64,000 bases of DNA from Pseudomonas sp. KNUC1026 (GCF_021650705.1 NZ_CP087138.1:2666001-2730000); one strand, 5' to 3'. Shown: positions 19,220 through 28,053, counted from the stretch's first letter. Numbers and translations: made by a program. Notes: a model not told the origin generated them from the letters alone.

Positions 19220-19936
19220 TTACAATCCAACGGTTTTGACTTGCGACAGCGCGATGCTCGAGCCATCGGCCAGTTTCAGGGTCATATCCCCAGCGGTGCT
19301 GCCCACGGTCACACTGACGACCGTCGAAGGCAGGTAGGTATCCATCGCAACGCCCTTGCCATCCTGCGTGGCACTGGCGCTGAACTTGTAGGTGCCCGGC
19401 GCCAGCTTGTTGCCTTCGTTGTCGGTGCCGTCCCAGTTGAAGCCGATGCTGCCTGCGCTCTGCTGGCCCAGGTCGATGTTCTTCACCACATTGCCGCTGG
19501 CGTCATAGATGTTGACGGTGAGGTCAGTGGTGCCACCGGTCAGGGCTACCTGCCCGCTCATGCCGTTGGCGGTGTTGACCACGGTGGAGCTGGCCTTGCT
19601 GATGACCGAATGGCCAACCAGCGACGAGGCTTGCAGCGCCTGCGAAGAGGTGTAGTTGCTGGCAAGGCCCGAAACCGTCTGGTTCAGGTTGCTCAGGCTT
19701 TCGACGCTGCTGAACTGCGCCAGCTGCGCCACGAACTCGGAGTTGTTTTGCGGGTCGAGCGGGTTCTGGTTCTTCATCTGCGTGACGAGCAGCTTGAGGA
19801 ACGCATCCTTGCCCAGCGCGTTCTTGCTGGTGCTGGCGTCGGTCGAGCTCGCTGTACTGGAGGTACTGGCCTTGCTCGACGACAGCGCGTAGTCCGAAAG
19901 GATCGACGAGCTGGTGCTATCGGTGGTGGTGGTCAT
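19220..19936 (-). CDS. flgD: Flagellar hook-assembly scaffold protein FlgD
   Basis: 238 residues. After a low-complexity Ser/Thr-rich start it has the FlgD signature LGKDAFLKLLVTQMKNQNPL and NSEFVAQLAQFSSVESL, then an Ig/tudor-like C-terminal region (VNIYDASGNVVKNIDLGQQ; FNWDGTDNEGNKLAPGTYKF). It caps the growing hook. Downstream neighbour flgE is 28 bp away. Confidence 0.96.
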   Translation of the reverse strand: MTTTTDSTSSSILSDYALSSSKASTSSTASSTDASTSKNALGKDAFLKLLVTQMKNQNPLDPQNNSEFVAQLAQFSSVESLSNLNQTVSGLASNYTSSQALQASSLVGHSVISKASSTVVNTANGMSGQVALTGGTTDLTVNIYDASGNVVKNIDLGQQSAGSIGFNWDGTDNEGNKLAPGTYKFSASATQDGKGVAMDTYLPSTVVSVTVGSTAGDMTLKLADGSSIALSQVKTVGL

Positions 19937-19951
19937 GGTCGGTCCCCTGGC

Positions 19952-20398
19952 TTACTGGCCCAGCGTCAGCACTTTCTGCATCATGGTTTTGGCGGTGTTC
20001 ATGATGTCGGCGTTGGTCTGGAACGACCGGCTCGCGGAGATCATGTCGGCCATTTCCTCGACGACGTTCACGTTGGGGTAGTACACGTACCCGTCCTTGT
20101 TCGCCGCCGGATTGTTGGGCTCGAAACGGGCGTCGAGATTGCTCTGGTCTTCGACGATGCCCGAGACCTGCACACCCTGCGAACCTGCACCGGAATCATC
20201 GAACAGCGAGCCGCTGCCGGCGCCGCCCTGCTGGCCAGCCAGCACCGTGGCGAACACCGGGTGGCGCGCACGGTAGGTCTGGTCCAGGCTCGACGACACG
20301 GTTTCGGCGTTGGCGATGTTGCTGGCCACGGTGTTCAGGCGGGTGGTCTGCGCGCTCATGCCGGTGCCGGCGATATTGAAAACACTGGAAAGAGACAT
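19952..20398 (-). CDS. flgC: Flagellar basal-body rod protein FlgC
   Basis: 148 residues with the rod motif SAQTTRLNTVASNIANAETV near the start and the C-terminal helix VNVVEEMADMISASRSFQTN. Proximal rod subunit. It follows flgB by 3 bp. Confidence 0.97.
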   Translation of the reverse strand: MSLSSVFNIAGTGMSAQTTRLNTVASNIANAETVSSSLDQTYRARHPVFATVLAGQQGGAGSGSLFDDSGAGSQGVQVSGIVEDQSNLDARFEPNNPAANKDGYVYYPNVNVVEEMADMISASRSFQTNADIMNTAKTMMQKVLTLGQ

Positions 20399-20401
20399 CG
20401 A

Positions 20402-20812
20402 TTACTCCCCACGAAGGGCGGAGACCAGCCCTTTGAATTTGCTGTTGAGCAGCGTAAAGCTGGCCTGGAAGTCCACTGCGTTCTGCGCGTAGGTCGAAGA
20501 CTCCATCTGCGCATCGACGGTGTTCTGATCCAGCGACGGAGCGCTGGGCACACGGTATTTCAGCGTCGAATCGGCGCCGCTGTCGAAGCCTTCGGCAGCG
20601 ATGTGCTGGGCATTGGTGCGCTCCAGGGCGAACTGGCTACCGCCGCTCTTCTGCGCCTGTGCCGCCAGCACGGAGGAGAAGTCCATGTCCCGTGCCTTGT
20701 AGTTGGGGGTGTCGGCATTGGCGATGTTGTTGGCCAGCACTTCGGCACGCTTGGCCCGGAAGTTCAGCGCCTGCTCGTGAATCCCCAGCGCCTGGTCGAA
20801 ACTGATGCCCAT
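20402..20812 (-). CDS. flgB: Flagellar basal-body rod protein FlgB
   Basis: 136 residues with the short FlgB-type N-terminus (FDQALGIHEQALNFRAKRAE), the rod motif VLANNIANADTPNYKARD and the C-terminal helix. First gene of the flgBCDE unit, with a good sigma-54 element 46-61 bp upstream. Confidence 0.97.
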   Translation of the reverse strand: MGISFDQALGIHEQALNFRAKRAEVLANNIANADTPNYKARDMDFSSVLAAQAQKSGGSQFALERTNAQHIAAEGFDSGADSTLKYRVPSAPSLDQNTVDAQMESSTYAQNAVDFQASFTLLNSKFKGLVSALRGE

Positions 20813-20857
20813 GGTCGCAAACCTCTAACGAAAAATCGGTGATGACGAAGAACGTAT

Positions 20858-20873
20858 AGCAACCGCTGTGCCA
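20858..20873 (-). promoter_or_regulatory. Sigma-54 promoter of flgBCDE, proximal
   Basis: Minus-strand TGGCAC-N5-TTGCT, an excellent match to the RpoN consensus with correct spacing. The -12 box is about 46 bp before the flgB start codon. Confidence 0.87.
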
Positions 20874-20960
20874 ACTTCTGCAAAGCCTTGTTCCTCAAGG
20901 CTTTCAGGCTTTTCCTGGAATGAAGCTGCCAGAAAAGCGGCAACCCGGTTCCGGTAAACG

Positions 20961-21017
20961 GCGGCAAAAGCGGCAAACCGGCGGCATGCCGATTGCCGCT
21001 TTTATGGCGGCGGCAAA
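20961..21017. promoter_or_regulatory. Cluster of GCGGCAAA half-sites with an 11-bp inverted repeat
   Basis: Three copies of GCGGCAAA (20961, 20970, 21010) and one inverted TTGCCGC (20993). AAAAGCGGCAA (20966-20976) and TTGCCGCTTTT (20993-21003) form a perfect 11-bp inverted repeat flanked by A and T runs, which would also work as a bidirectional terminator for the AEC transporter transcript. The half-site matches the palindrome ahead of the flgF promoter, so activator binding is an alternative reading. Confidence 0.5.
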
Positions 21018-21038
21018 TCGTCGTATGGAGTGTGCTTT

Positions 21039-21054
21039 AGCAAAGGCCGGGCCA
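21039..21054 (-). promoter_or_regulatory. Second, distal sigma-54-like element upstream of flgB
   Basis: Minus-strand TGGCCC-N5-TTGCT, nearly the same sequence as the flgF promoter (TGGCCCGGCCTTTGCT against TGGCCCGCCCTTTGCT). It lies about 230 bp upstream of flgB, between the AEC gene stop and the inverted repeat, so a transcript from it would first meet that possible terminator. Confidence 0.55.
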
Positions 21055-21076
21055 GTTTCCTGGCCCTTGAGGGAGG

Positions 21077-22003
21077 TCAGATCAGCGGCAAGAGCGAGGC
21101 AACTGCCAACGGCAGGGCCAAGGCCGCCAGCAAGGTCTGGCAGGCGATGATGCCGGCCATCAGCGGCGCGTCGCCGCCCAGCTGGCGGGCCATGATGTAA
21201 GAGGAAGACGCCGTGGGCAGCGCCTGGAATACCAGCACTGCAACCGCAGCCGCGCCGTCCAGGCCGCACACATGGCACGCCAGCAACGCCGCCAGCGGCA
21301 TCAGCAGGAATTTGGCGAACGATGAGAATGCCAGGGGCCGCAGCCATTGCCGCGCAGCACCCAACTCCAGTGCAGCCCCCACGCAGAGCAGGCCCAATGG
21401 CAGCGAAGCCTGCCCAAGCGCACGCAAGGCAGGCTCCACCATCGCCGGCAAACCGATGCCCAACCCATGCAGCGACATCCCGGCAAAACACGCCAGCACC
21501 AATGGATTGAGCGCAACCTGCCGGGCCACCTTGCCCGGCGGCATTGTGCCGCTGCTGCCATAACGGGCGAACACCAGCACGCAGAGGATGTTCACCGTCG
21601 GCACGATCGCGGCATTGGCCACTGCTGCCAGTGCTACGCCTTGGGCGCCGAACAGGCCGACCATGGCCGAGACACCGACGTAATTGTTGAACCGCACTCC
21701 ACCTTGAAACACCGAGGTGAAGGCCGGATCTTCACCGCCGACCCAGGCTCTGGCACTGAACAGCAGCGCCGCGACCAGCACGGTCGAACCCACCAACGCC
21801 AGGATCATGCCCTGCACCGGTACGCCTTCGAGCCGGGCAGTGGCCATGCCGTGCAGGAACAGCGAAGGCAGCAGCACGTAGTAGCCCAGGCGCTCCGCCT
21901 GAGGCCAGAAACCGTCCGCCAGAAAACCGCTGCGCTTGAGCCAGGCGCCCAAGGCGATCAGCAGCGCGATGGGCACCAGCGCAATCAACAAGGCAAGGGT
22001 CAT
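21077..22003 (-). CDS. AEC family (auxin efflux carrier-type) transporter
   Basis: 308 residues with about ten hydrophobic segments split into two five-helix halves, the build of AEC/BASS-type carriers. The family features FNNYVGVSAMVG, LNPLVLACFAGM and PTASSSYIMARQLGGDA are visible. Substrates in bacteria are usually carboxylates (malate, malonate); none can be assigned here. It sits between flgB and cheR on the same strand, which splits the otherwise standard flagellar order, and has its own apparent terminator region. Confidence 0.88.
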   Translation of the reverse strand: MTLALLIALVPIALLIALGAWLKRSGFLADGFWPQAERLGYYVLLPSLFLHGMATARLEGVPVQGMILALVGSTVLVAALLFSARAWVGGEDPAFTSVFQGGVRFNNYVGVSAMVGLFGAQGVALAAVANAAIVPTVNILCVLVFARYGSSGTMPPGKVARQVALNPLVLACFAGMSLHGLGIGLPAMVEPALRALGQASLPLGLLCVGAALELGAARQWLRPLAFSSFAKFLLMPLAALLACHVCGLDGAAAVAVLVFQALPTASSSYIMARQLGGDAPLMAGIIACQTLLAALALPLAVASLLPLI

Positions 22004-22060
22004 GGGTTTCCTGCAGAACCAGGCGTGGCGCGGCCGATGGCCGGCGCGCCACGGCCGTGA

Positions 22061-22887
22061 TCATTTGGCCTGGTAGATGATGCCTGGGCTGCACTGAACC
22101 ATCTGGTAGTGATCAGGCAGGCCGTTGAGGGCTTCGGAGGCGCCAAGGAACAGGTAGCCGCCTGGCTTGAGGACGCCATGGATGCGTTTGAGGATGTCTT
22201 TCTTCACTTCAGCGGAGAAGTAGATCAGCACGTTGCGGCAGAACACCACGTCGAACTTGCCGAGCACCGAGTAGCTGTCGAGCAGGTTGATCGGACGGAA
22301 CTCGACGCGCGATCGAATCGGCATCTTCACCGCCCAACGGCCGCCAGGCTTGCTGTCGAAAAACCGCTGCAACCGCTCGGGCGAGAGGCCTCGGCCGATG
22401 GCCAGGCTGTCGTACTCGCCACTTTTACAGTTGGCCAGCATCGACGGTGACAGGTCGGTGGCAACGATCTGCGCACCCATTTTCATGGCGCCCGGGTTGC
22501 TGCGCTCGAACTCATCGAACGTCATCGACAGGGAGTAAGGCTCCTGCCCCGAGGAGCAGGCCGCCGACCACACCCGCAGGCGCTGGCCGGGGGAGGCCTT
22601 GAGCATCTCCGGGATCACCTTGTTCTTCATTACCTCGAAGGGGTAGGTATCGCGAAACCACAGGGTTTCGTTGGTGGTCATGGCATCGACCACCTGCTCG
22701 CGCAAGCCGCCGCGCGGCTGGCTCTGGATGCGCTGCACCAGCTCACCGAGGGTCTTGATGCCCTGCTGCTCCATCAACTTGTTGAGCCGGCTGGAGACCA
22801 GATACTGCTTGTTCTCCCCAGCAGGATGCCACAGGCTTTTTCCAGGAAATTCCTGAACTGTTCGAAATCGAGATTGGCCGTTGACAA
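22061..22887 (-). CDS. cheR: Chemotaxis protein methyltransferase CheR (apparent frameshift)
   Basis: Methylates glutamates of chemoreceptors using SAM. From a TTG start at 22887 the frame reads STANLDFEQFRNFLEKACGI, then breaks at the C4 run 22816-22819. One added base gives LLGENKQYLVSSRLNKLMEQ and leads into the intact remainder with RVWSAACSSGQEPYSLSM (SAM site) and VVFCRNVLIYFSAEVKKDIL. Repaired length 275 residues, as in other Pseudomonas CheR. Read as it stands, only the 238 residues from ATG 22777 would be made, lacking much of the N-terminal helical domain. Confidence 0.9.
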
Positions 22888-22949
22888 GCTGCCGCCCCTA
22901 CTCAAGAAAAGATCACCAGGGGCCGAGCCCCTGGCCTGTTGAACTGCAT

Positions 22950-23875
22950 TCAGCTGCGCGCGTTTATACGCTCGACCACACGCGAAGCAAGGTCATCCGG
23001 GCGGAACTTGGCCAGGAAGTCGTCGGCGCCGACCTTCTTGACCATCGCCTGGTTGAAGACCCCCGACAGCGATGTGTGCAGAATGATATGCAACTTCTGC
23101 ATGCGCGGGTCGTTGCGGATCTCCGCCGTCAAGGTATAGCCGTCCATTTCCGGCATTTCGATGTCGGAGATCAACATCAGAAACTCCTGGGCCGGGTCCT
23201 TGCCCTCGGCCACCATGTTCTTAAGATAGTCCAGCGCCTGGCGGCCGTCATTGAGCGCGGTAACTTCCACACCGATCGTTTCCAGGCAACGGGTAACTTG
23301 CTTGCGTGCAACCGACGAATCGTCGACGGTCAGCACGCGCAAGGCGGTGGCTTTTTGCTGTACCTCTTCGGTGATCACTCCACTGGACACGCTTTCGGAC
23401 ATCGGCGCCACTTCCGAGAGGATCTTCTCGACGTCGATGATCTCCACCAACTGGTTGTCTACCCGCGTCACCGCCGTCAGGTAGTGATCACGGCCAGTGC
23501 CCTTGGGTGGCGGATGGATCGCCTCCCAGTTCATGTTCACGATGCGCTCGACCGAGTGCACCAGAAAACCCTGAATCTTGGTGTTGTACTCGGTGATGAT
23601 CACGAAGGCATCGCCCATTTCTCGAGGCTGCGGCCACCGGTGGCCAGCGCCAGGTCGAGAATGGGGATGGTTGCGCCACGAATGTTCGCCACGCCGCGCA
23701 CCACAGGGTTGGCCTTGGGCAGCAGGGTCAGCTTGGGGCACTGCAGCACCTCGCGGACCTTGAACACGTTGATCCCATACAGTTGCTGGCCGTTCAGACG
23801 GAACAACAGCAGCTCAAGGCGGTTCTGCCCTACCAATTGTGTGCGCTGGTTCACTGAATCCATTACACCAGCCAT
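22950..23875 (-). CDS. cheV: Chemotaxis coupling protein CheV (apparent frameshift)
   Basis: CheW domain fused to a receiver domain. From ATG 23875 the CheW part (LLLFRLNGQQLYGINVFKVR, VRGVANIRGATIPILDL) is read; the frame breaks near 23621, where one added base gives GGRSLEEMGDAFVIITEYN. The second half has EEVQQKATALRVLTVDDSSV, with receiver acidic residues and LMLISDIEMPEMDGY carrying the phospho-acceptor Asp. Repaired length 308 residues. It lies 62 bp before cheR on the same strand and is divergent from flgA. Confidence 0.9.
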
Positions 23876-23941
23876 GTTTGAAGCCTCCGCATTGAACTGT
23901 GGGGCGCGCTGTGATGCCGCGCCCGGCCTGTTGGAGCAAGT

Positions 23942-23957
23942 TGGCATGGGCCTTGCT
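23942..23957 (+). promoter_or_regulatory. Sigma-54-like element just upstream of flgA
   Basis: TGGCAT-N5-TTGCT with correct -24/-12 spacing. The -12 GC is at 23955-23956, only 13 bp before the flgA ATG at 23969, so transcription would begin almost at the start codon. This is either a leaderless promoter, a chance match, or a sign that the flgA start lies elsewhere. Confidence 0.35.
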
Positions 23958-23968
23958 CGAGCCCGGTC

Positions 23969-24721
23969 ATGAACACGAAAACGCCATTTTCACGACGACT
24001 GATTCAAGGCCTGTTCGGCCTGGCCACCCTGATAGGGCTCATCGGCACTGGACGCTGCCTCGCCGATGACGATGTCACCTTGCCCGAACAGCTTATCGGT
24101 GTCACGCAGGGGTTTCTTGAGTTCACAGTGGAAGATTATTTGGCGAAAGCTCAAATCGAGGGCCGGCCGGAGATCGAAGTCAACAATCTGGACCCGCGCC
24201 TGAACATGCCAGGCTGCGATCGGCAACTGGCGGCATCGCTGCAAAGCCCGGCAACACCCATCGGCCGAGTGGTCGTGAAGATTCGCTGTGAAGGTACGAC
24301 GCCCTGGACCGTGTACGTACCGGCACAAGTGCATCTGCTGCGCCAGGTGGTCACCTTGACCCGGCCGATGAAGCGGGACGATGTGCTCGGCGCGGGCGAT
24401 GTTGTGATGCGCGAGCGGGACGTGGGGCCGCTCACCCAGGGCTACCTCACTGCGCTGGAGCAGGTGGTGGGCCTCAAGCTGGTACGCCCCGGCGCGATGG
24501 ATCAGGTGCTCACCCCCATGCAGGTCGAGCGCCCGGAGGTGGTAAGAAAAGGCGACCAGGTGGTGATCATCGCCTCCAGCGGTGCGATCGCCGTGCGCAT
24601 GCCGGGAGAAGCACTGGCAGATGGCGGTGCCGGTGAACAGATCCGCGTACGCAACCTGCGCTCCAATCGCGTGGTCAAAGCTCGGGTAACGGGGCCCGGG
24701 CAGGTAGAAGTCTCGATGTAA
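23969..24721 (+). CDS. flgA: Flagellar P-ring chaperone FlgA
   Basis: 250 residues. A signal peptide (about residues 1-32, ending near GRCLA) is followed by the SAF-type domain seen in FlgA: LTRPMKRDDVLGAGDVVMRE, GYLTALEQVVGLKLVRP and RPEVVRKGDQVVIIASSGAI, ending in IRVRNLRSNRVVKARVTGPG. It is the periplasmic chaperone for P-ring assembly by FlgI. No clear Shine-Dalgarno site precedes ATG 23969. Confidence 0.93.
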   Translation: MNTKTPFSRRLIQGLFGLATLIGLIGTGRCLADDDVTLPEQLIGVTQGFLEFTVEDYLAKAQIEGRPEIEVNNLDPRLNMPGCDRQLAASLQSPATPIGRVVVKIRCEGTTPWTVYVPAQVHLLRQVVTLTRPMKRDDVLGAGDVVMRERDVGPLTQGYLTALEQVVGLKLVRPGAMDQVLTPMQVERPEVVRKGDQVVIIASSGAIAVRMPGEALADGGAGEQIRVRNLRSNRVVKARVTGPGQVEVSM

Positions 24722-24807
24722 GCCTGGTAGATGCTGGCATCCAGAGTGGGTTTTTCCTACACTCAGGCCCTGTTCGAAGGTACTGCAGCGGTGCGCGAAT
24801 TTTTTTC

Positions 24808-24834
24808 TAAAGTTATTCGCCACTGCGCCGAAAA
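24808..24834 (+). promoter_or_regulatory. Sigma-28 (FliA) promoter of flgM
   Basis: TAAA, 15 bases, GCCGAAAA: exact -35 core and spacing, and seven of eight bases of the -10 consensus GCCGATAA. It ends 37 bp before the flgM start. FliA control of its own anti-sigma factor is the expected feedback. Confidence 0.85.
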
Positions 24835-24870
24835 CAAGGCAAGCGTCCAGAATCCCCGAGGTTTTACATC

Positions 24871-25182
24871 ATGGTTATCGACTTCAACCGCGTGAACGGT
24901 GGCACTGCACCGGTTACCGGCACCACTCGCACCAGCGGCGTTCGCAGCAGCGAAGCGGCCAGCGCCACCAGCGCCGTCGAGAAGACCACCGCTGCGGCAG
25001 ACACCGTCAAGCTGTCTGACAACGCCCAGTTCATGCAGAAGGTCACCGGCGACCTGCAGAATCAGCCGGTGGTCAACAGCGCCAAGGTCGCTGAACTCAA
25101 AGAGAAGATCGCCAACGGCAGCTACAACGTCGACCCGTTGAAAACTGCCGGCAACATGCTGAAATTCGAAGCCGATCGCTGA
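24871..25182 (+). CDS. flgM: Anti-sigma-28 factor FlgM
   Basis: 103 residues. The N-terminal half is low-complexity (Thr/Ala/Ser) and likely disordered, as in known FlgM. The C-terminal half DTVKLSDNAQFMQKV ... NSAKVAELKEKIANGSYNVD is the FliA-binding signature. It holds FliA inactive until it is exported through the finished hook-basal body. Confidence 0.95.
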   Translation: MVIDFNRVNGGTAPVTGTTRTSGVRSSEAASATSAVEKTTAAADTVKLSDNAQFMQKVTGDLQNQPVVNSAKVAELKEKIANGSYNVDPLKTAGNMLKFEADR

Positions 25183-25227
25183 GTTCGGTCGGCTTCGCAT
25201 GCCTACACCACTTGAGCACGAGCCGCC

Positions 25228-25695
25228 ATGCAAGACACAACGTTGCTGCAACTGATCGAAAGTGACCTCGAGCCTGCCGGGCAACTGCTCGAGCTGCTCC
25301 AGGCCGAAGCCGTGGCCCTGTGTGGCCGTGACATGGTGCTGCTGGAGAATATCCTGGCACGCAAGCAGTCCTTGATCATCCAGTTGCAGCAACATGGCCT
25401 TCAGCGCAGCCAGGCGCTGAGCATGCTCGGCATGAGCCCGGACCACGAAGGGCTCGAGAACCTGGCGAAGATCTCCGGCATCGGCGATGAACTGCTGAGC
25501 AAGAGCGAGTTGCTCAACGGCTTGCTCAACCAGTGCAAGGCGGTCAATGAAGAAAACGGCCGCGCCATCACCCAGCAACAGCACGCCACAGCCAACCAGT
25601 TGCGCATCCTCAACGGTGGCGAGCCGCCTACGCTGTACACGGCCAATGGTTCGAAGTCCAAATTGGGCACTTATCACGCGTTCAGCCAGGCGTGA
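25228..25695 (+). CDS. flgN: Flagellar export chaperone FlgN
   Basis: 155 residues, largely alpha-helical and heptad-rich (LLQLIESDLEPAGQLLELLQ; LLENILARKQSLIIQLQQH), matching the FlgN family (type III chaperones for FlgK and FlgL). It follows flgM by 45 bp, the standard Pseudomonas arrangement. Confidence 0.9.
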   Translation: MQDTTLLQLIESDLEPAGQLLELLQAEAVALCGRDMVLLENILARKQSLIIQLQQHGLQRSQALSMLGMSPDHEGLENLAKISGIGDELLSKSELLNGLLNQCKAVNEENGRAITQQQHATANQLRILNGGEPPTLYTANGSKSKLGTYHAFSQA

Positions 25696-25770
25696 TGCAC
25701 GGGTTCCACCGCAGCTTTAAAGGTGGCACAATGCCATGGCCGTTACCTTCCGCCTGGAGAGTTACCCATC

Positions 25771-26514
25771 GTGTTCAATAGCTCGGCCGACGATGCCCCG
25801 CAGCCACCCAAGGTGCTGACCACTGCGCTGGAAATCCTGGCGAACCTGCGCTCGTTGCAAGACAGCCACGATCCACTGATCGTTACCTTTCCCGAGCGGC
25901 AGCAGCGCTTCCAGAGCTATGTGATCGACGTCGACAAGGACGCAGGCACATTGATGCTCGACGAGCTGATCCCGCGCGATGGCGAGCGTTTCATGCTCGC
26001 GGGGGAGCCCTTCAAGGTCGAAGGCTTCCATGACGGCGTGCGTATCGCCTGGGACGCCAATGGGCCGTCGGCGCTGGTCGACAACGAACATGGCCGAGGT
26101 TACCGGGGCAGCGTGCCCGCCGAGCTTATCTATCACCAACGTCGCAATGCTTTCCGTGCGGCGCTGAAGCTGTCTTCACTGGTCGATGTGGAAATTGCCG
26201 GCGATAAACTTCCTGAAAAGCTGCGCGGCAAATTGTTGGATATTTCAGCCACTGGCTGCAAGTTGCGCTTCGAAGGTGATGTAGGCCGCCGTCTGCAGTT
26301 GGGCCAGGTTTACGAGCGCTATGCCGCCGCCCTGCCCTTCGGCCCGATCACCACGCCGGTGGAGCTGCGCTACCTGCACTTCGAGGAGCGCCTGGACACG
26401 ACCTTCGCCGGCGTGCGCTTTCATAACATGTCAGGGCTGGTAAGCCGCAACGTGGAGCGGTTCGTGTACCAACTGCAACGTGAAGCGCGGCGCTTCGACA
26501 AAGACGACTTCTGA
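25771..26514 (+). CDS. flgZ: PilZ-domain flagellar brake FlgZ (YcgR-type)
   Basis: 247 residues from GTG 25771, preceded by GGAG 11 bases upstream; the open frame further upstream overlaps non-coding sequence. It has an N-terminal YcgR-like domain (about 25-120) and a C-terminal PilZ domain with the c-di-GMP motif RRNAFR and DISATGCKL. When bound to c-di-GMP such proteins slow or stop the flagellar motor. Gene order flgM-flgN-flgZ is conserved in Pseudomonas. Confidence 0.93.
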   Translation: MFNSSADDAPQPPKVLTTALEILANLRSLQDSHDPLIVTFPERQQRFQSYVIDVDKDAGTLMLDELIPRDGERFMLAGEPFKVEGFHDGVRIAWDANGPSALVDNEHGRGYRGSVPAELIYHQRRNAFRAALKLSSLVDVEIAGDKLPEKLRGKLLDISATGCKLRFEGDVGRRLQLGQVYERYAAALPFGPITTPVELRYLHFEERLDTTFAGVRFHNMSGLVSRNVERFVYQLQREARRFDKDDF

Positions 26515-26527
26515 GGGTCGCCACATG

Positions 26528-26556
26528 AAAAAGCCCGGTTCATCGCCGGGCTTTTT
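26528..26556. terminator. Bidirectional Rho-independent terminator between flgZ and the MFS gene
   Basis: AAAAAGCCCGG and CCGGGCTTTTT form a perfect stem around a seven-base loop. It lies between two converging genes and fits termination on both strands. Confidence 0.92.
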
Positions 26557-26564
26557 CATTTCCG

Positions 26565-27848
26565 TCACTGCGCAGGCGGCGGCTCGGTTTCCTGCATCTG
26601 CTCTTGCACCACATGTTCATCCACGCGTGGGTCCAGCGCGGCGACCAAAGGCGAAGCCGTCATGTTGTCCGGGGTCGGTACGTGATGCAGCGGGGCATCC
26701 TCTACCTGGTGAAGCCCGGTGACGGCCTTGGGCCGGATCAGCACCACCAGCAGCAGCGCGCAGAGGCTGACGAAGGCGTAAAGCATCTGGTGGCCGAACA
26801 GCTTCATCAGCACGCCTGCCACCAGCGGCCCGATACTGGCGCCCAGGCCGTAGGTCACCAGCAACATTGCCGTGAGCGAAACACGCCGCTCGGCCTCGAC
26901 GTGGTCATTGGCAAACGCTACCGCCAGCGGGTACAGGCTGAACTGCAGCAAAGACGCAGCAAAGCCTGTGATGAACAGTGCCTCGAGCGGTAACTGCGCA
27001 AAGACGGCAAGTGGAATAGCGGCCAGGCACAGCAGCCCCGCAATGATTCGAATCAAGCGCGAACGGTCATAACGGTCCGACAACCACCCCAACGGCCACT
27101 GCACGACCAGCCCTGCGAACACGCAAAAGCCCATGAACAAACCGACTCGCTCGGTCGCCAACCCCTGCCCGGCTGCGTAGAGAGGCGCCAGGCCGTAGAA
27201 GGAGCCAATCAGCAAGCCGGCCCCCATGACCGTGGTCAGCGATTGCGGCACGCGCCGAAGGAAGAACTCGGGTTCCATCGGAACCGGATGCAACGCTGCA
27301 GGGTGAATACGCTTGGTGACCGCCACCGGCACCAAGCAGAGCGCAAAGCACAACGCCACGATCATCAGCAGGTCAGGGCCCAACTGAGGGTGGGCCACCA
27401 GCAACAGTTGGCCCAGCACCAGGCCCAGGTAGGAGGCAACCATGTACCCGCTGAACACCAGCCCGCGCTGGCGCGCCTCCGCCTGCTCGTTGAGCCAGCT
27501 TTCGATGACCATGTATTGCGACATCATGCCCATGCCCACCAGCAGGCGCAGGCCCAACCACACCGGCAGGTAGCCGATGATGCCATGGCCAAGCACGGCG
27601 GCAGTCACTACCCCTGCACACGCGGTATAGGCACGGATATGTCCGACCCGGGCGATCAGCCGGTGGCCGAGCTTGCCGCCCAGCACGAGGCCGAAGTAAT
27701 ACGCTGCCGTGAGCGCACCCACCCACAGCTCGTCGACGTTGTCGGCGGCCAGGCGCAGGCTGAGATAAGTGGTCAACAGGCCGGAGCCGATCAACATCAT
27801 CAGCGCCGCGAAATACAACGCACGAAAGTTTTTCCAGACTTGACGCAT
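26565..27848 (-). CDS. MFS transporter, YcaD-like
   Basis: 427 residues from ATG 27848 (MRQVWKNFRALYFAALMMLIG), with twelve hydrophobic segments and MFS loop motifs (GGKLGHRLIARVGHIRAYTA; GWLSDRYDRSRLIR). The proteins it most resembles are the YcaD group of uncharacterised MFS carriers. The C-terminal tail of about 60 residues is hydrophilic and acidic (EQMQETEPPP). Substrate unknown. Confidence 0.85.
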   Translation of the reverse strand: MRQVWKNFRALYFAALMMLIGSGLLTTYLSLRLAADNVDELWVGALTAAYYFGLVLGGKLGHRLIARVGHIRAYTACAGVVTAAVLGHGIIGYLPVWLGLRLLVGMGMMSQYMVIESWLNEQAEARQRGLVFSGYMVASYLGLVLGQLLLVAHPQLGPDLLMIVALCFALCLVPVAVTKRIHPAALHPVPMEPEFFLRRVPQSLTTVMGAGLLIGSFYGLAPLYAAGQGLATERVGLFMGFCVFAGLVVQWPLGWLSDRYDRSRLIRIIAGLLCLAAIPLAVFAQLPLEALFITGFAASLLQFSLYPLAVAFANDHVEAERRVSLTAMLLVTYGLGASIGPLVAGVLMKLFGHQMLYAFVSLCALLLVVLIRPKAVTGLHQVEDAPLHHVPTPDNMTASPLVAALDPRVDEHVVQEQMQETEPPPAQ

Positions 27849-28053
27849 CGGGCTGCCCAGCGGGCTCCTTGGTTCAGATGAAGATACAGACACGCTCAGC
27901 CATGAGCAGGCGTGCCGACACCGCGCATGGCCTTCGATGGGCACCGCGATCAACAGTTCAACGCAAGCTCAGACGCTTATACCGCGCGCCCAGCCACACC
28001 CATCGCAAAGCAATTGCGCGGCGATCGGACGCTGGCATCGACCCTTTGAAAAT

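Noticed and set aside
19241..20842. 533-codon plus-strand frame opposite flgD, flgC and flgB
   Set aside because: It spans three real genes in reverse, with no recognisable domain.
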